This document shows, one piece after another, positions 7,836-16,019 of a stretch of 64,000 nt of DNA. Source of the DNA: Arcicella gelida (GTDB taxonomy: Bacteria; Bacteroidota; Bacteroidia; Cytophagales; Spirosomataceae); the NCBI RefSeq assembly GCF_034931025.1, contig NZ_JAYGIL010000007.1, positions 1 to 64,000 on the forward strand, in the 5' to 3' direction. How positions within the stretch are numbered: the first letter of the stretch is position 1; each line of letters begins with the position of its first letter. The notes under the pieces were generated by a model. That model did not search any database. It was given only the letters and a program-made list of their open reading frames with translations, and had not been told where the DNA came from. Made by a program: the position numbers and the translations under genes.

Positions 7836-8852
7836 TTAGTTGTTATAGGCTTTTATTTCATTGACCAACAAGTCTTGCAATTGGTCTTTTGGTAATAAAA
7901 GCTGATATTCTGCCACGCCAATGGGCTTATTGATGTCTTGGAGGGCAATTTCTACATCTAAATGGTCTTTATCGGCACAAAGAATAATTCCGATAGAATT
8001 ATTTTCTGTTTCGCCCTTCTCCAATTTATCGAGCAACGACAGGTATAAATTCATTTTGCCTACATATTCGGCTTTAAAACTTCCTATTTTTAATTCAACA
8101 GCTATCAAACTTCGCAAACCACGATGAAAAAAAAGCATATCCACAAAATACTCTTTATTATTGTATTCTAAGCGGTGTTGGTTGCCGATAAACGTAAAGC
8201 CCTTGCCTAATTCCAAGACAAAGTTTTTGATTTTTTCTACCAATCGTTTTTCCAACTCCGTTTCTTTTACTTTTTCGATAATACCCAAAAAGCCAAGATT
8301 GTAACGGTCTTTAAACACTTCATTGGCATAATCTGCATCAATGGCGGAAAGTGTTTCATTAAAATTGTGCGATTTAATTTGTGTTTGATGATGGCTGAAG
8401 CTATCCATTTTGATAGCATTGAGCAACCAATCTCTGCTCCAGCCTTTGGCTATTGCTTCGTTAGCATAAAAAAGTACAGCTTCGAGCGACTGAACCTTAT
8501 TGATTAACAACAAATTATGCCCCCATGGCAAAACTGCGACAGCCTGTCGCAGTTTTAAGTCTGCCAAATAGTAACGCTCATAAAACCGTTTCATATCCCA
8601 CAAATTGCGGGGCGATAAGCCCATATCGGGAAATTCTTTTTTGAGGTCAACCGAAAGTTGATTAACCACGGCACTACCGTAACCTTCGGCTAATTGTTTT
8701 TCAGCAATCAACTTACCAAGATTCCAATAGATTGATTGTGTGGCACTGTTTAATTGTTTGGCAACAATTATTCTGGTTGTACGAATTTGCTCAACCGCTT
8801 GTTTCAAAATACTTTCGTATTCTTCTTTTTTTAGGCTTATTTCTTGGCTCAT
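7836..8852 (-). CDS. DUF1016/YhcG-family PDDEXK nuclease domain protein
   Basis: This 338-residue protein has an N-terminal DUF1016 helical domain (about 10-130, with the family motif AVLPWGHNLLL near 105-115) and a C-terminal PD-(D/E)xK nuclease fold (about 180-330). The putative catalytic set is D238 (FVDML), E253 and K255 (VELK). It lies in the operon 3 bp after hsdM and 19 bp before hsdS. Members of this family are often found inside type I R-M loci, where they are thought to be accessory or Holliday-junction-like nucleases; no activity is established here. A 27-bp DNA palindrome lies within residues 99-108, next to the conserved LPWGHN motif. Confidence 0.85.
   Translation of the reverse strand: MSQEISLKKEEYESILKQAVEQIRTTRIIVAKQLNSATQSIYWNLGKLIAEKQLAEGYGSAVVNQLSVDLKKEFPDMGLSPRNLWDMKRFYERYYLADLKLRQAVAVLPWGHNLLLINKVQSLEAVLFYANEAIAKGWSRDWLLNAIKMDSFSHHQTQIKSHNFNETLSAIDADYANEVFKDRYNLGFLGIIEKVKETELEKRLVEKIKNFVLELGKGFTFIGNQHRLEYNNKEYFVDMLFFHRGLRSLIAVELKIGSFKAEYVGKMNLYLSLLDKLEKGETENNSIGIILCADKDHLDVEIALQDINKPIGVAEYQLLLPKDQLQDLLVNEIKAYNN
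8530..8556. repeat. 27-bp perfect palindrome within the DUF1016 gene
   Basis: Arms AAAACTGCGACAG and CTGTCGCAGTTTT (13 bp each) flank a single base. The element lies in frame and encodes the residues just before the LPWGH motif. A perfect 13-bp hairpin inside a coding sequence is unlikely by chance. It could be a REP-like inserted palindrome, an RNA hairpin or a protein-binding site. Confidence 0.85.
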
Positions 8853-8855
8853 CGT

Positions 8856-10403
8856 TTAACCTTCAATCTCGTTTATAATGGCATCAATACTGCTACGTAG
8901 TGCATTTATTCTCTCTACGGTTGTGGCAATCTCTGCGTTTAATTGTACAATATCTACTTTCTCACGGGTATCTTTTGTTTCTATATAAGAGCTTACCGAA
9001 AGGTTATAATCGTTTGCTGCAATGATGGCATTGTCGATAGATTTAGCTACGTATTCAACATCAGCTTTGCTATCAAACATTGCCATAATCTTTTCAATGT
9101 GTTCATCATTAAGCACATTGTTATTGGTTGCTTTCTTAAAAAAATCTTCCCCACTTACATCAATAAACTGTGTTTTGGTATCAGGCTTATGTTTTGAAAG
9201 TACCAAAATAGTCACGGCGATAGAAGTACCAAAGAAAAGGTTGGGAGCTAAAGAGATAACGGTTTCCACAAAGTTATTGTCAACCAAATACTTTCTAATC
9301 TTTTGTTCTGCCCCACCACGGTAAAAGATACCCGGAAAACAAACCAAAGCCGCCCTACCTCTACCAGAAAGATAACTAAGGGCATGTAGCACGAAAGCAA
9401 AATCAGCTTTAGATTTAGGAGCAAGCACGCCAGCAGGAGCAAAACGGTCGTCATTAATCAAGGTAGGGTCACCGTCACCAATCCATGGTATTGAGTAAGG
9501 CGGATTAGAAACGATGGCATCAAAAGGTTTATCATCGCTAAAGTGTGGGTCTGTGAGCGTATTACCCAAAGCGATATTAAACTTGTCGTAATTGACATTG
9601 TGCAAAAACATATTCATACGAGCCAAGTTATAGGTCGTATGGTTTATTTCTTGTCCAAAGAATCCTTCTTCAATAATATGGTTATCAAAATGCTTTTTGG
9701 CTTGCAACAATAAAGAACCCGAACCCGCAGCAGGGTCGTATATTTTATTGACGGTGGTCTGCTTGTGCATGGCTAATTGAGCAATCAGTTTAGATACACT
9801 TTGTGGCGTAAAAAACTCACCTCCCGACTTACCTGCATTAGCGGCATAATTAGAAATCAGAAACTCATAGGCATCACCAAAAAGGTCGATTTCGTTATCT
9901 TCAAAATTACCAAAGGTCAGTTCAGCAACACCTTTGATAACCGCAGCCAAACGGCTGTTTTTATTTTCAACGGTATTGCCAAGCCGTGTACTGGTCGTAT
10001 CAAAATCAGCAAATAATCCCTTTATATCATCTTCAGATGGATAACCGTTTGCTGAACTTTCGATAGCGTCAAAAATAGCTTTTAAGTCGGTATTAAGATT
10101 AGTATTGGTATTGGCAGTTTTAGCAATATTTACAAAAAGTTGACTGGGATAAATAAAATACCCTTTTGTTTTGATGGCATCATCTTTTATATCGTGAGTA
10201 ATATCATTATCTGGATAGTTTGCGTAGTTGACACTATCATCTCCGCCTTCGATATAATTGGTAAAGTTTTCACTGATAAATCGATAGAACAGCGTACCTA
10301 ATACAAACTGTTTAAAATCCCACCCATCCACTGAGCCACGTACCTCGTTGGCTATTTTCCATATTTTAGCTTGTAATTCTGCTCGTTGATTTGTACTTAT
10401 CAT
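8856..10403 (-). CDS. hsdM: Type I restriction modification methyltransferase subunit (HsdM)
   Basis: This N6-adenine DNA methyltransferase of 515 residues works with HsdS for methylation and with HsdS/HsdR for restriction. It has an N-terminal HsdM helical domain (about 8-150), SAM-binding motif I DPAAGSG (223-229) and catalytic motif IV NPPY (300-303). An in-frame stop two codons upstream of the ATG at 10403 fixes the start. It is the first gene of the minus-strand operon hsdM-DUF1016-hsdS-prrC-hsdR, whose promoter should lie in 10404-10560. All motifs appear intact. Confidence 0.95.
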   Translation of the reverse strand: MISTNQRAELQAKIWKIANEVRGSVDGWDFKQFVLGTLFYRFISENFTNYIEGGDDSVNYANYPDNDITHDIKDDAIKTKGYFIYPSQLFVNIAKTANTNTNLNTDLKAIFDAIESSANGYPSEDDIKGLFADFDTTSTRLGNTVENKNSRLAAVIKGVAELTFGNFEDNEIDLFGDAYEFLISNYAANAGKSGGEFFTPQSVSKLIAQLAMHKQTTVNKIYDPAAGSGSLLLQAKKHFDNHIIEEGFFGQEINHTTYNLARMNMFLHNVNYDKFNIALGNTLTDPHFSDDKPFDAIVSNPPYSIPWIGDGDPTLINDDRFAPAGVLAPKSKADFAFVLHALSYLSGRGRAALVCFPGIFYRGGAEQKIRKYLVDNNFVETVISLAPNLFFGTSIAVTILVLSKHKPDTKTQFIDVSGEDFFKKATNNNVLNDEHIEKIMAMFDSKADVEYVAKSIDNAIIAANDYNLSVSSYIETKDTREKVDIVQLNAEIATTVERINALRSSIDAIINEIEG

Positions 10404-10709
10404 TTTTTAATAACTCTTTGGGGTTTAATATCGTTTCCAATACTTCTTTCATGCTCTTCATTCCTGTTTGAAAAATGGTCGCTAAGATAGACCTAATATT
10501 TTAACTATCTCCTTTTGCAATATAAAATTAATGGATTTATTACCAATCCTTCTGTCTGTTGTCCGCTAAAAGGTTAACGTTAAAAATTTGTGTTTACTCT
10601 TGAAGTTCTATTGCTAATTTTCAATGGCTTCTTTGGTATGTGCATTTCTTGTTACTCCAAATTCTGCTGTATGTAAATACTGGTTAGTGTAACTAAATAT
10701 ACCTTCCCA
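10404..10709. other. Intergenic leader of the restriction operon
   Basis: About 300 bases without a confident gene. The region should contain the hsdM promoter, but I could not identify a full TTTG/TAnnTTTG pair on the minus strand. A short out-of-frame minus-strand ATG frame (from about 10463) overlaps the hsdM start by one frame shift and is probably not expressed. Confidence 0.35.
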
Positions 10710-10807
10710 AAATGCCTTTTCCATAGACTTCCACATAAGTTTTTATCCAAGAGCTAGATGCTGTTTTGTTCCATTTCAAGAGCAAAGGTATGAACGTGTT
10801 CTTAACT

Positions 10808-10890
10808 CAGGAACAAGGTCGCAGCCCTTGGGTTTGCCAAAAAATCTCCACCCATGCGGGTCGTATTTATTTGGTAAAACCTTGTTCCTG
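10808..10890. repeat. Inverted repeat enclosing a conserved leader segment
   Basis: Perfect 12-bp arms, CAGGAACAAGGT (10808-10819) and ACCTTGTTCCTG (10879-10890), enclose about 59 bases. In copy B the left arm has one mismatch (CAGAAACAAGGT) and the right arm is identical. The enclosed sequence is nearly invariant between the copies. It may be a structured leader RNA or the remnant of a small mobile element. Confidence 0.6.
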
Positions 10891-10960
10891 CTAAACACTA
10901 ACCTTTTATGCTCGTGAAACGAAACAAAGCATACTCCGACTCTTTATACGAATAAAAAAA

Positions 10961-11068
10961 ATGTCAGACATGAAAACATACAGTATTGAAAATGGCAATA
11001 AAGTGAAACGAAACAGCACCACCTCTCATTGCCGAATAAATCTAAATAAATCACATCAAATTCAATAA
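10961..11068 (+). CDS. Possible 35-aa micro-ORF upstream of the Api92-like gene
   Basis: An ATG frame begins MSDMKTYSIENGNKVKRN and ends 8 bases before the next gene's ATG. The same frame exists in copy B with one conservative-to-neutral change (T to K) and one silent change in the first 28 codons, but there the frame runs into the start of the next gene. It could be a leader peptide or simply conserved non-coding DNA; two near-identical copies cannot decide. Confidence 0.3.
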   Translation: MSDMKTYSIENGNKVKRNSTTSHCRINLNKSHQIQ

Positions 11069-11076
11069 TATAAAAT

Positions 11077-11550
11077 ATGGCAAATTGGTGCAGTAATATG
11101 GTTGTCTTCGAGGGAAGTACCGAAGCAATCAAACAGATACAACAGCTTTTCGAAGCAATGAAGGAAAACGAAGAGAAAACCGAAAAAGGGCAACTACCCG
11201 ACTTTACAGACAATACTAACGGAGGTTATTTTTTCAATATCTATTGGAACGAGGGAGACGAAGGCATATTTCAGTATGAGACAAGATGGGCACCCAATTC
11301 CGAAATATTAAGAACGATAGCAGAACGGTATCTTTTGAACTTTACTCATGACTATGAGGAAATGGGCAACAATATATACGGTAGAGCAAGTTACCAAAAT
11401 GAAATACTGGACGATGTATGTTTAAGCGATGAAGAATTGGAATTATATTCGTTTGACGAAGAAACAGATACCTATCATTTTGAAGGAGAAGTCTACGAAA
11501 TTGAATATGAGATATTGGAAATTCTTCTGGAACGAAAACTATCTTTCTGA
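11077..11550 (+). CDS. Api92/YubB-like (DUF1281-type) ferredoxin-fold protein, copy A
   Basis: This 157-residue acidic protein starts with MANWCSN, the signature start of the Api92/YubB family. A conserved FxGS segment follows near residue 12, with an ETRWAPN motif near residue 69. Proteins of this kind are typical of plasmids and conjugative elements; their function is unknown. Near-identical copy B lies at 18206, with about 7 amino-acid differences in 157. No partner gene is visible in the operon; a stem-loop follows 10 bp after the stop. The family call rests on recognising the N-terminal signature and overall pattern. Confidence 0.75.
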   Translation: MANWCSNMVVFEGSTEAIKQIQQLFEAMKENEEKTEKGQLPDFTDNTNGGYFFNIYWNEGDEGIFQYETRWAPNSEILRTIAERYLLNFTHDYEEMGNNIYGRASYQNEILDDVCLSDEELELYSFDEETDTYHFEGEVYEIEYEILEILLERKLSF

Positions 11551-11560
11551 AATTAACAGA

Positions 11561-11598
11561 TTTAAAGGTTTGTTGCCTCAATGTAACAAACCTTTAAA
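11561..11598 (+). terminator. Stem-loop terminator after Api92-like copy A
   Basis: A perfect 14-bp stem, TTTAAAGGTTTGTT / AACAAACCTTTAAA, has a 10-base loop immediately downstream of the stop codon. The equivalent hairpin after copy B differs in sequence but keeps pairing. Confidence 0.75.
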
Positions 11599-12264
11599 AG
11601 CTATAATTGCTCTAATGTAAAGCATACTAACTTGATTAAGAATATCTTTTTACCACAGTCTGGCAGATTTTACCAGAAGAAAAATTTGAGGGATACGAAA
11701 CCAAGTTTAAAGAAGTGAACTGTATTAATTCTTTACTTAACATAATATTTATTATAATTCAAATCATATGCTACTGATTTAACTTGACACTTAAACGTTA
11801 AGTGCGTGAATATCAAGGAATTGAAAAGAAATAAAAAAATCGTAAATGTTCCTTTACCTCCGAAAAGTAGGAAGAATTTACCGTGTTGGATTCGTATCTT
11901 CCAAGGAATTAAAGACGGATTTGCACATGGATTTCAAGCGGGTTCGACAGTTGAACCGCTGGTATTTTAAACATCGAATTCTTCCATATTTAAAACCTAA
12001 AAGACGAAAGCCCATGAAGCCAGAAATCAACAAAACCAAAGACCATATGCTACTGCAGAAATGATACAAAAAAACAAAATGTTCAAGACACAATAAATCA
12101 AAATTATAGTCAAACAGCACCACTTGTGGATAGGTATTGCAAGGAAATAAAAATTAAACGATTGAAAGGATTGCTAAATCAAATGTCTGAAAAAAGAGAA
12201 AACACAGAAATATAAATAATAACTATCATCATAATTATTTCCTATTTATCGGCACATAAATACA
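11599..12264. other. Degenerate stretch with broken short frames
   Basis: No intact gene is visible. Several short frames read like protein fragments without starts or with stops, for example an ILPEEKFEGYETKF segment near 11660 and a tail at about 12090-12212 ending in KRENTEI. The pattern suggests decayed accessory genes. One small GTG-initiated frame is listed separately. Confidence 0.35.
11806..11970 (+). CDS. Possible small protein, 54 aa (GTG start)
   Basis: A frame from GTG at 11806 encodes a basic N-terminal half (NIKELKRNKKIVNV) and a glycine-rich C-terminal half (GIKDGFAHGFQAGS). It has no recognised family, signal peptide or neighbour. It overlaps a longer frame (11846-12064) that looks less protein-like. 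It may be a gene fragment. Confidence 0.25.
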   Translation: MNIKELKRNKKIVNVPLPPKSRKNLPCWIRIFQGIKDGFAHGFQAGSTVEPLVF

Positions 12265-12316
12265 TTTGCTGCCGAAATATTAATTTTATATCTTTGTGAT
12301 TGAAAATTAATATTTC
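12265..12316 (+). promoter_or_regulatory. Bacteroidota promoter with inverted-repeat operator for the AbiE-type pair
   Basis: A -33 element TTTG (12265-12268) is followed after 20 bp by TATCTTTG (12289-12296), an exact TAnnTTTG -7 element. Perfect 14-bp inverted repeat arms, GAAATATTAATTTT (12274-12287) and AAAATTAATATTTC (12303-12316), flank the -7 box, with the start codon at 12325. This is the expected layout for autorepression by the antitoxin, as is known for AbiEi. Confidence 0.85.
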
Positions 12317-12324
12317 GTAAGAAA

Positions 12325-13059
12325 ATGAAGATTCAGAATATACATACGACTGATTTACGTCCAATTTTTGTGAAAAATCATGAATTGGATAGAGAAAGTA
12401 TAGAAGACTATCTCAGAACGATTGGTAACTATAATGTTGAATATACCTTGAACAGTCTAGTTAAAAATGGTTTGCTCGAAAGAACAGGAAGAGGAAGATA
12501 TTCACTTGGATTGAAACGGCAAATTTATTCCCCACCCTTAGAAAACGAAATCAAAAGAGTTTACGGATTAATTCAAGAAGAAAAACCATTACTTGAATGT
12601 TGTGTTTGGAGAACCTCCATTATCAATGAATTTACCTTACATCAAGCGGGGCGATTTGCCCAAATAGTTGAAATAGAACGAGACGGATTAGAAGCAGTCT
12701 TTGATTTATTACGTGACCATTACCCAAATGTCTATCTAAATCCATCGGATGAATTATTGGATAGATATATCGTTTACCAGAATGATGCTATCGTTATCGT
12801 TCCTTTAACCTCAGAAGCTCCAACGCAAGTTATTGATGGTATCAGAACGATAACAATTGAAAAACTTTTAGTGGATTTAATAGTTGATGTTAAACTTTAT
12901 GAGTCATTTCAAGGAGCAGAACTTGCTTATATTATCAAAGAAGCATTCCGTAAATATCCAATTAATAAAGATAAAATGTTACGATACGCCAGGCGACGAC
13001 GGAAAGGTAATAATGTTGAAAGTATGATTGAAATGAGTTTACAATTAGAAGATTTTTAA
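12325..13059 (+). CDS. AbiEi-like antitoxin (winged-helix, transcriptional repressor type)
   Basis: This 244-residue protein sits 5 bp upstream of a nucleotidyltransferase toxin gene. The N-terminal part (about 20-70) reads as a winged helix-turn-helix, ending in the wing-like segment LLERTGRGRYSLG. A middle domain carries CVWRTSIINEF, and a lysine/arginine-rich C-terminus contains RYARRRRKGNN. This architecture and the pairing match AbiEi-type or type IV antitoxins, which repress their own operon and counter the toxin without a stable complex. A clear promoter with a palindromic operator precedes it. The N-terminal MKIQNIHTTDLRP start has no upstream alternative. Confidence 0.75.
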   Translation: MKIQNIHTTDLRPIFVKNHELDRESIEDYLRTIGNYNVEYTLNSLVKNGLLERTGRGRYSLGLKRQIYSPPLENEIKRVYGLIQEEKPLLECCVWRTSIINEFTLHQAGRFAQIVEIERDGLEAVFDLLRDHYPNVYLNPSDELLDRYIVYQNDAIVIVPLTSEAPTQVIDGIRTITIEKLLVDLIVDVKLYESFQGAELAYIIKEAFRKYPINKDKMLRYARRRRKGNNVESMIEMSLQLEDF

Positions 13060-13064
13060 AAATT

Positions 13065-14123
13065 ATGATTGATAAAAAAGTAAGTCACTCCCTTGAATGG
13101 CTCAATAAATTTTCTCAGTTAAATAACGGTGCGGATAAAATTTTGGTTGAAAAAACGGTGAGGGCATTAACTTTATTAGAAGGTTTAGTCGAAAGTAAAC
13201 TGAATTTTATTTTCAAAGGTGGAACGGCTTTAATGTTGATGCAGCAAAATAATCCCAAAAGACTTTCGATTGATATTGACATTATTATCCCCAAAGTATC
13301 GGATGATTTATTAGATATTTTGAAACAAGTGTCAGAAAGTCAAGGATTTAGTAGAGTTGAAGGACAAGAAAGAAATTCTGAAATAAATATTACAAAAGAG
13401 CATTTTAAGTTTTTTTATATTCCCACACACCTAACAAATCAGTCAGAAGACTATATATTATTGGACATCTTGTATGAAGAAAATCCATATCAAAAAGTAG
13501 TTAAAACCCCCATCAATTCACCATTTTTGTTTCAAAACGGTGAGAGCCAAACAGTTAAAACTCCTTCATTTGAAGATATACTTGGGGATAAAATGACAGC
13601 TTTCGCACCCAATACAACAGGTATTCCATACTATAAAGGGAAGTTTTCAAAAAGTATGGAGATTGTTAAACAATTGTATGATGTTGCCAATTTATTAGAA
13701 TCAATCAATGACCTTTCCATCGTTAGAAAAACATTCAAGCGTTTAGCTCAAATAGAATCACAATATCGTGAATTAGAGATTACATACGATGATGTATTGC
13801 GTGATACTTACCAAACGTGTTTATGTTTGGCTCTGCGAGGAACAGATGGAATAGGGAATTTTGAAGAACTCCTTTCTGGCATCAAAAAGGTAAGCCGATT
13901 TATGTTTTCAGAAAATTTTAGCTATGAAAAGGTAGTAGTAATGACAGGTAAAATTGCCTACCTTACCCGTTTAGTAGCTAATGACGAAACCGAAGTACGC
14001 CTTTTTAAAGGAGCAAAAACCGTTAAAGATTTATTAATAGTACAACCACACAATACTAAACTAAATAAGCTGAAAAAGCAGTACCCAGAGGCTTTTTGGT
14101 ATTGGTGGCTGGCGACACAATAA
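13065..14123 (+). CDS. AbiEii-type nucleotidyltransferase toxin
   Basis: This 352-residue protein of the nucleotidyl transferase AbiEii/AbiGii family (PF08843) carries the DNA polymerase beta-like motif FKGGTALML (50-58) followed by RLSIDIDI (66-73), with the metal-binding aspartates at D70 and D72. A conserved segment, ILGDKMTAFAP, is near residues 170-180. Such toxins transfer nucleotides to tRNA acceptor ends (shown for MenT homologues) and act in phage defence and plasmid stability. It lies 5 bp after its antitoxin gene and shares the promoter at 12265. A hairpin lies 19 bp downstream. It is full length with all motifs present. Confidence 0.9.
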   Translation: MIDKKVSHSLEWLNKFSQLNNGADKILVEKTVRALTLLEGLVESKLNFIFKGGTALMLMQQNNPKRLSIDIDIIIPKVSDDLLDILKQVSESQGFSRVEGQERNSEINITKEHFKFFYIPTHLTNQSEDYILLDILYEENPYQKVVKTPINSPFLFQNGESQTVKTPSFEDILGDKMTAFAPNTTGIPYYKGKFSKSMEIVKQLYDVANLLESINDLSIVRKTFKRLAQIESQYRELEITYDDVLRDTYQTCLCLALRGTDGIGNFEELLSGIKKVSRFMFSENFSYEKVVVMTGKIAYLTRLVANDETEVRLFKGAKTVKDLLIVQPHNTKLNKLKKQYPEAFWYWWLATQ

Positions 14124-14142
14124 TTATTGAATGTTAAATTTC

Positions 14143-14170
14143 ATTACGAATTTGAAGATAAATTCGTAAT
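14143..14170 (+). terminator. Stem-loop after the AbiE-type operon
   Basis: A perfect 11-bp stem, ATTACGAATTT / AAATTCGTAAT, has a 6-base loop 19 bp after the toxin stop. No T-tract follows, so termination is likely but not certain. Confidence 0.5.
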
Positions 14171-14349
14171 ACTCCTACAACACCAAACATTTGAAAAATA
14201 AAAACTACTAAAAATAATTTTGAATAAAATAATGGCAAAAATAGTAGAAGAAAGATTTGATTTATTTTCTTAAAAGATTAACCCAACAGCCACAGAACAC
14301 AATAAAGTAATCAAGCATAAAAAACGGCACATCGTTGCCTAAAAAATAA

Positions 14350-14736
14350 GCTCAATTGTTTTTTTTAAATATAGGTTCTTATGGCAACGGAACAGGAATA
14401 AGACATCATTCTTATACAGATTATTTTGCAGTCTTACCCTCCAAAATGTTACATTATAATTCATCTATGGCGTTACGTGAAACCAAATAAATATTACAAA
14501 GTACATTTTCTAATACAAATAAAATTGAAGTTGGAACGCCAGTAATTAAAGTTCCATTTGGACAATACGCTTCTGAAACGATGGAAATAATACCTTGTTA
14601 TTTTTATGGACTAAGCAATACACCACTTAGTCAATTTGAGTCTTTCAGAATTCCTGATGGAAAAGGCAATTGGTACACTTCGAGTCCAAAAGCACATAAT
14701 GTGTATGTCGAAAATCAAAACAAAAAAATTTGGTAG
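14350..14736 (+). pseudogene. Gene relic with an in-frame stop
   Basis: The frame reads as plausible protein for about 128 codons (segments IRHHSYTDYFAVLPSKM and EIIPCYFYGLSNTPLSQFES) and is broken by TAA at 14488-14490. It lacks a start codon. An upstream fragment from ATG 14232 (MAKIVEERFDLFS, then stop) may be its original N-terminus in another frame. The family is not recognised. It lies between the AbiE-type pair and two other relics, in a decay zone. Confidence 0.5.
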
Positions 14737-14877
14737 ATAACTTAAATCGTTAATTAGATTAATAAAATCATGGAAATACTATAATAATGTTTCTATTCAA
14801 TCTTTTTATTTAGAATTGAGTGCTACTAAATATCTTAAAAAAGAAAAGAATCTTTTTTAAGATAAGTTGGATATGTT

Positions 14878-15180
14878 TCATTTTTGTCTGTTTTTAAGTC
14901 GTATCACAAGTTTTAATCCTGACCATTTTTCGTCAATGGCACAAACTTTTATGTCCACCAATCCATTGTTAAGTGCTATGCCCCGAACTATATTTCCGTC
15001 TAAGTCGGTTTCAATCTTTGCTGATTTTTTATACCACGAAATCCAAATTATTCCGTTTTCTTCAATTTCTTGTTGCAGCTCTTTTATATCCTTGCTCAGT
15101 TGTGCTGTACTTTTTGCGAAATAATGAATGAAATCTTTTTTGCTTTTTTTGTCCGTAAGTTCTTTTATGTCTTGGACCCT
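14878..15180 (-). pseudogene. 5'-truncated DUF3052-family gene
   Basis: The minus strand is open for 100 codons and ends RLKNRQK. It contains the DUF3052 hallmarks: an IIWISWYKK segment, then GLVDIKVCAIDEKWSGLKLV near the C-terminus. It begins directly after a stop codon with no ATG or GTG, and the N-terminal glycine-rich part of the family is missing. The 5' end has therefore been lost. The opposite-strand frame over the same bases is a shadow. Confidence 0.7.
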
Positions 15181-15518
15181 TCATGATTATAAATACATTG
15201 ATTGAAAACTTTATCTTAAATGGTTAATTACTTGTTCTATTCAATCAATTACTAAATCTATTAGACAACCCTTTTGTTCCCCCCTCTCCTTTCGTTTTCC
15301 AAGAGTATATTTCCCTAACTACGCATTCAATGTTCTTTCAATTCTGTGAGATATGAGAAAAACAAACTTGCACAAAAGAAAGTACTGACCATGTTCTAAA
15401 GGGTGGATTATCAATTTTATTCCACCAGATGTTATGTTCATATTTACTCGCTTTATCAATAAATCGAAAATAGGAAAGTATGTAAAAATCTGAAATACAA
15501 TAAGCTAGTTAGCCAACT

Positions 15519-15671
15519 TTAATCCCAACTTAGAAAGATTAGTAATAAATCCACTTTTTCTAATTCATATAAGGTTTTGGTAATTGTACCGCCAGAGTCG
15601 ATGTTTTTGTATTTTACTAATTTTCCTGTGTTGAATGCCCCACCCCTTCTCAAAAGTGTTTTTAAGATTAA
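15519..15671 (-). pseudogene. Fragment of a COG1672/DUF4143-type ATPase
   Basis: A 50-codon open stretch on the minus strand contains KNIDSGGTITKTLYELEK, which resembles the winged-helix segment after the AAA core in archaeal-type ATPases. It has no start codon and ends soon after. The same strand carries an intact ATPase of a related type at 16020, so this may be the remains of a second, older ATPase gene. Confidence 0.4.
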
Positions 15672-16019
15672 TTAATGTTTTTCCGTCATCTCTAAATAAA
15701 GAGGAAAATATATATATCGGCTAACAATAAATGGATTTTCAGCCAAAATATTAAATAATGGATAGTTTTGGCTGAAAATATAAAATGATTTCGTTGATTT
15801 TTAATGAAGAATTAACGTGAATTGTATTATACTAAAGATGTTTTTTAAAATACAATAATTATATCTGGTTATCGCACGACTTAATCGATTTTTAGAATAG
15901 TTATAGTTTCTCTATCCGAAACCTTTAATTCTTAAGCCTATTCAACTTTTGTTTAAGGTAGCTTTTTAAAATCCCAATCATTTGTATTCATTAGTCCACT
16001 CAAACATCTGTTCAAACTA
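15672..16019. other. Non-coding gap with the left diverged repeat
   Basis: There is no gene here. It holds the inverted repeat at 15735-15779 and a 73-bp segment (15890-15962) that matches 17706-17780 at about 57 of 73 positions by eye. The two diverged segments lie on either side of the ATPase gene. Confidence 0.5.
15735..15779. terminator. Inverted repeat downstream of the ATPase gene
   Basis: Perfect 14-bp arms, ATTTTCAGCCAAAA (15735-15748) and TTTTGGCTGAAAAT (15766-15779), have a 17-base spacer. It lies about 240 bp beyond the stop of the minus-strand ATPase gene. It could be a weak terminator or a protein-binding site. Confidence 0.4.

Larger units (their letters stand above)
10710..11600. 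repeat. Long direct repeat, copy A (about 0.89 kb)
   Basis: This segment recurs at about 17838-18728 in the same orientation with only scattered differences. It includes a non-coding leader with an inverted repeat, a 35-codon micro-ORF, the complete Api92-like gene and the trailing hairpin. The two copies are offset by about 7.13 kb. Similarity fades into unrelated sequence at both ends. Confidence 0.9.

Noticed and set aside
10404..10463. Possible upstream extension of HsdM from an ATG near 10463
   Set aside because: It is one base out of frame with HsdM, and an in-frame stop lies two codons upstream of the chosen start.
14867..15124. 85-codon plus-strand frame
   Set aside because: The opposite strand reads as a DUF3052 protein with family motifs, so this frame is its shadow.
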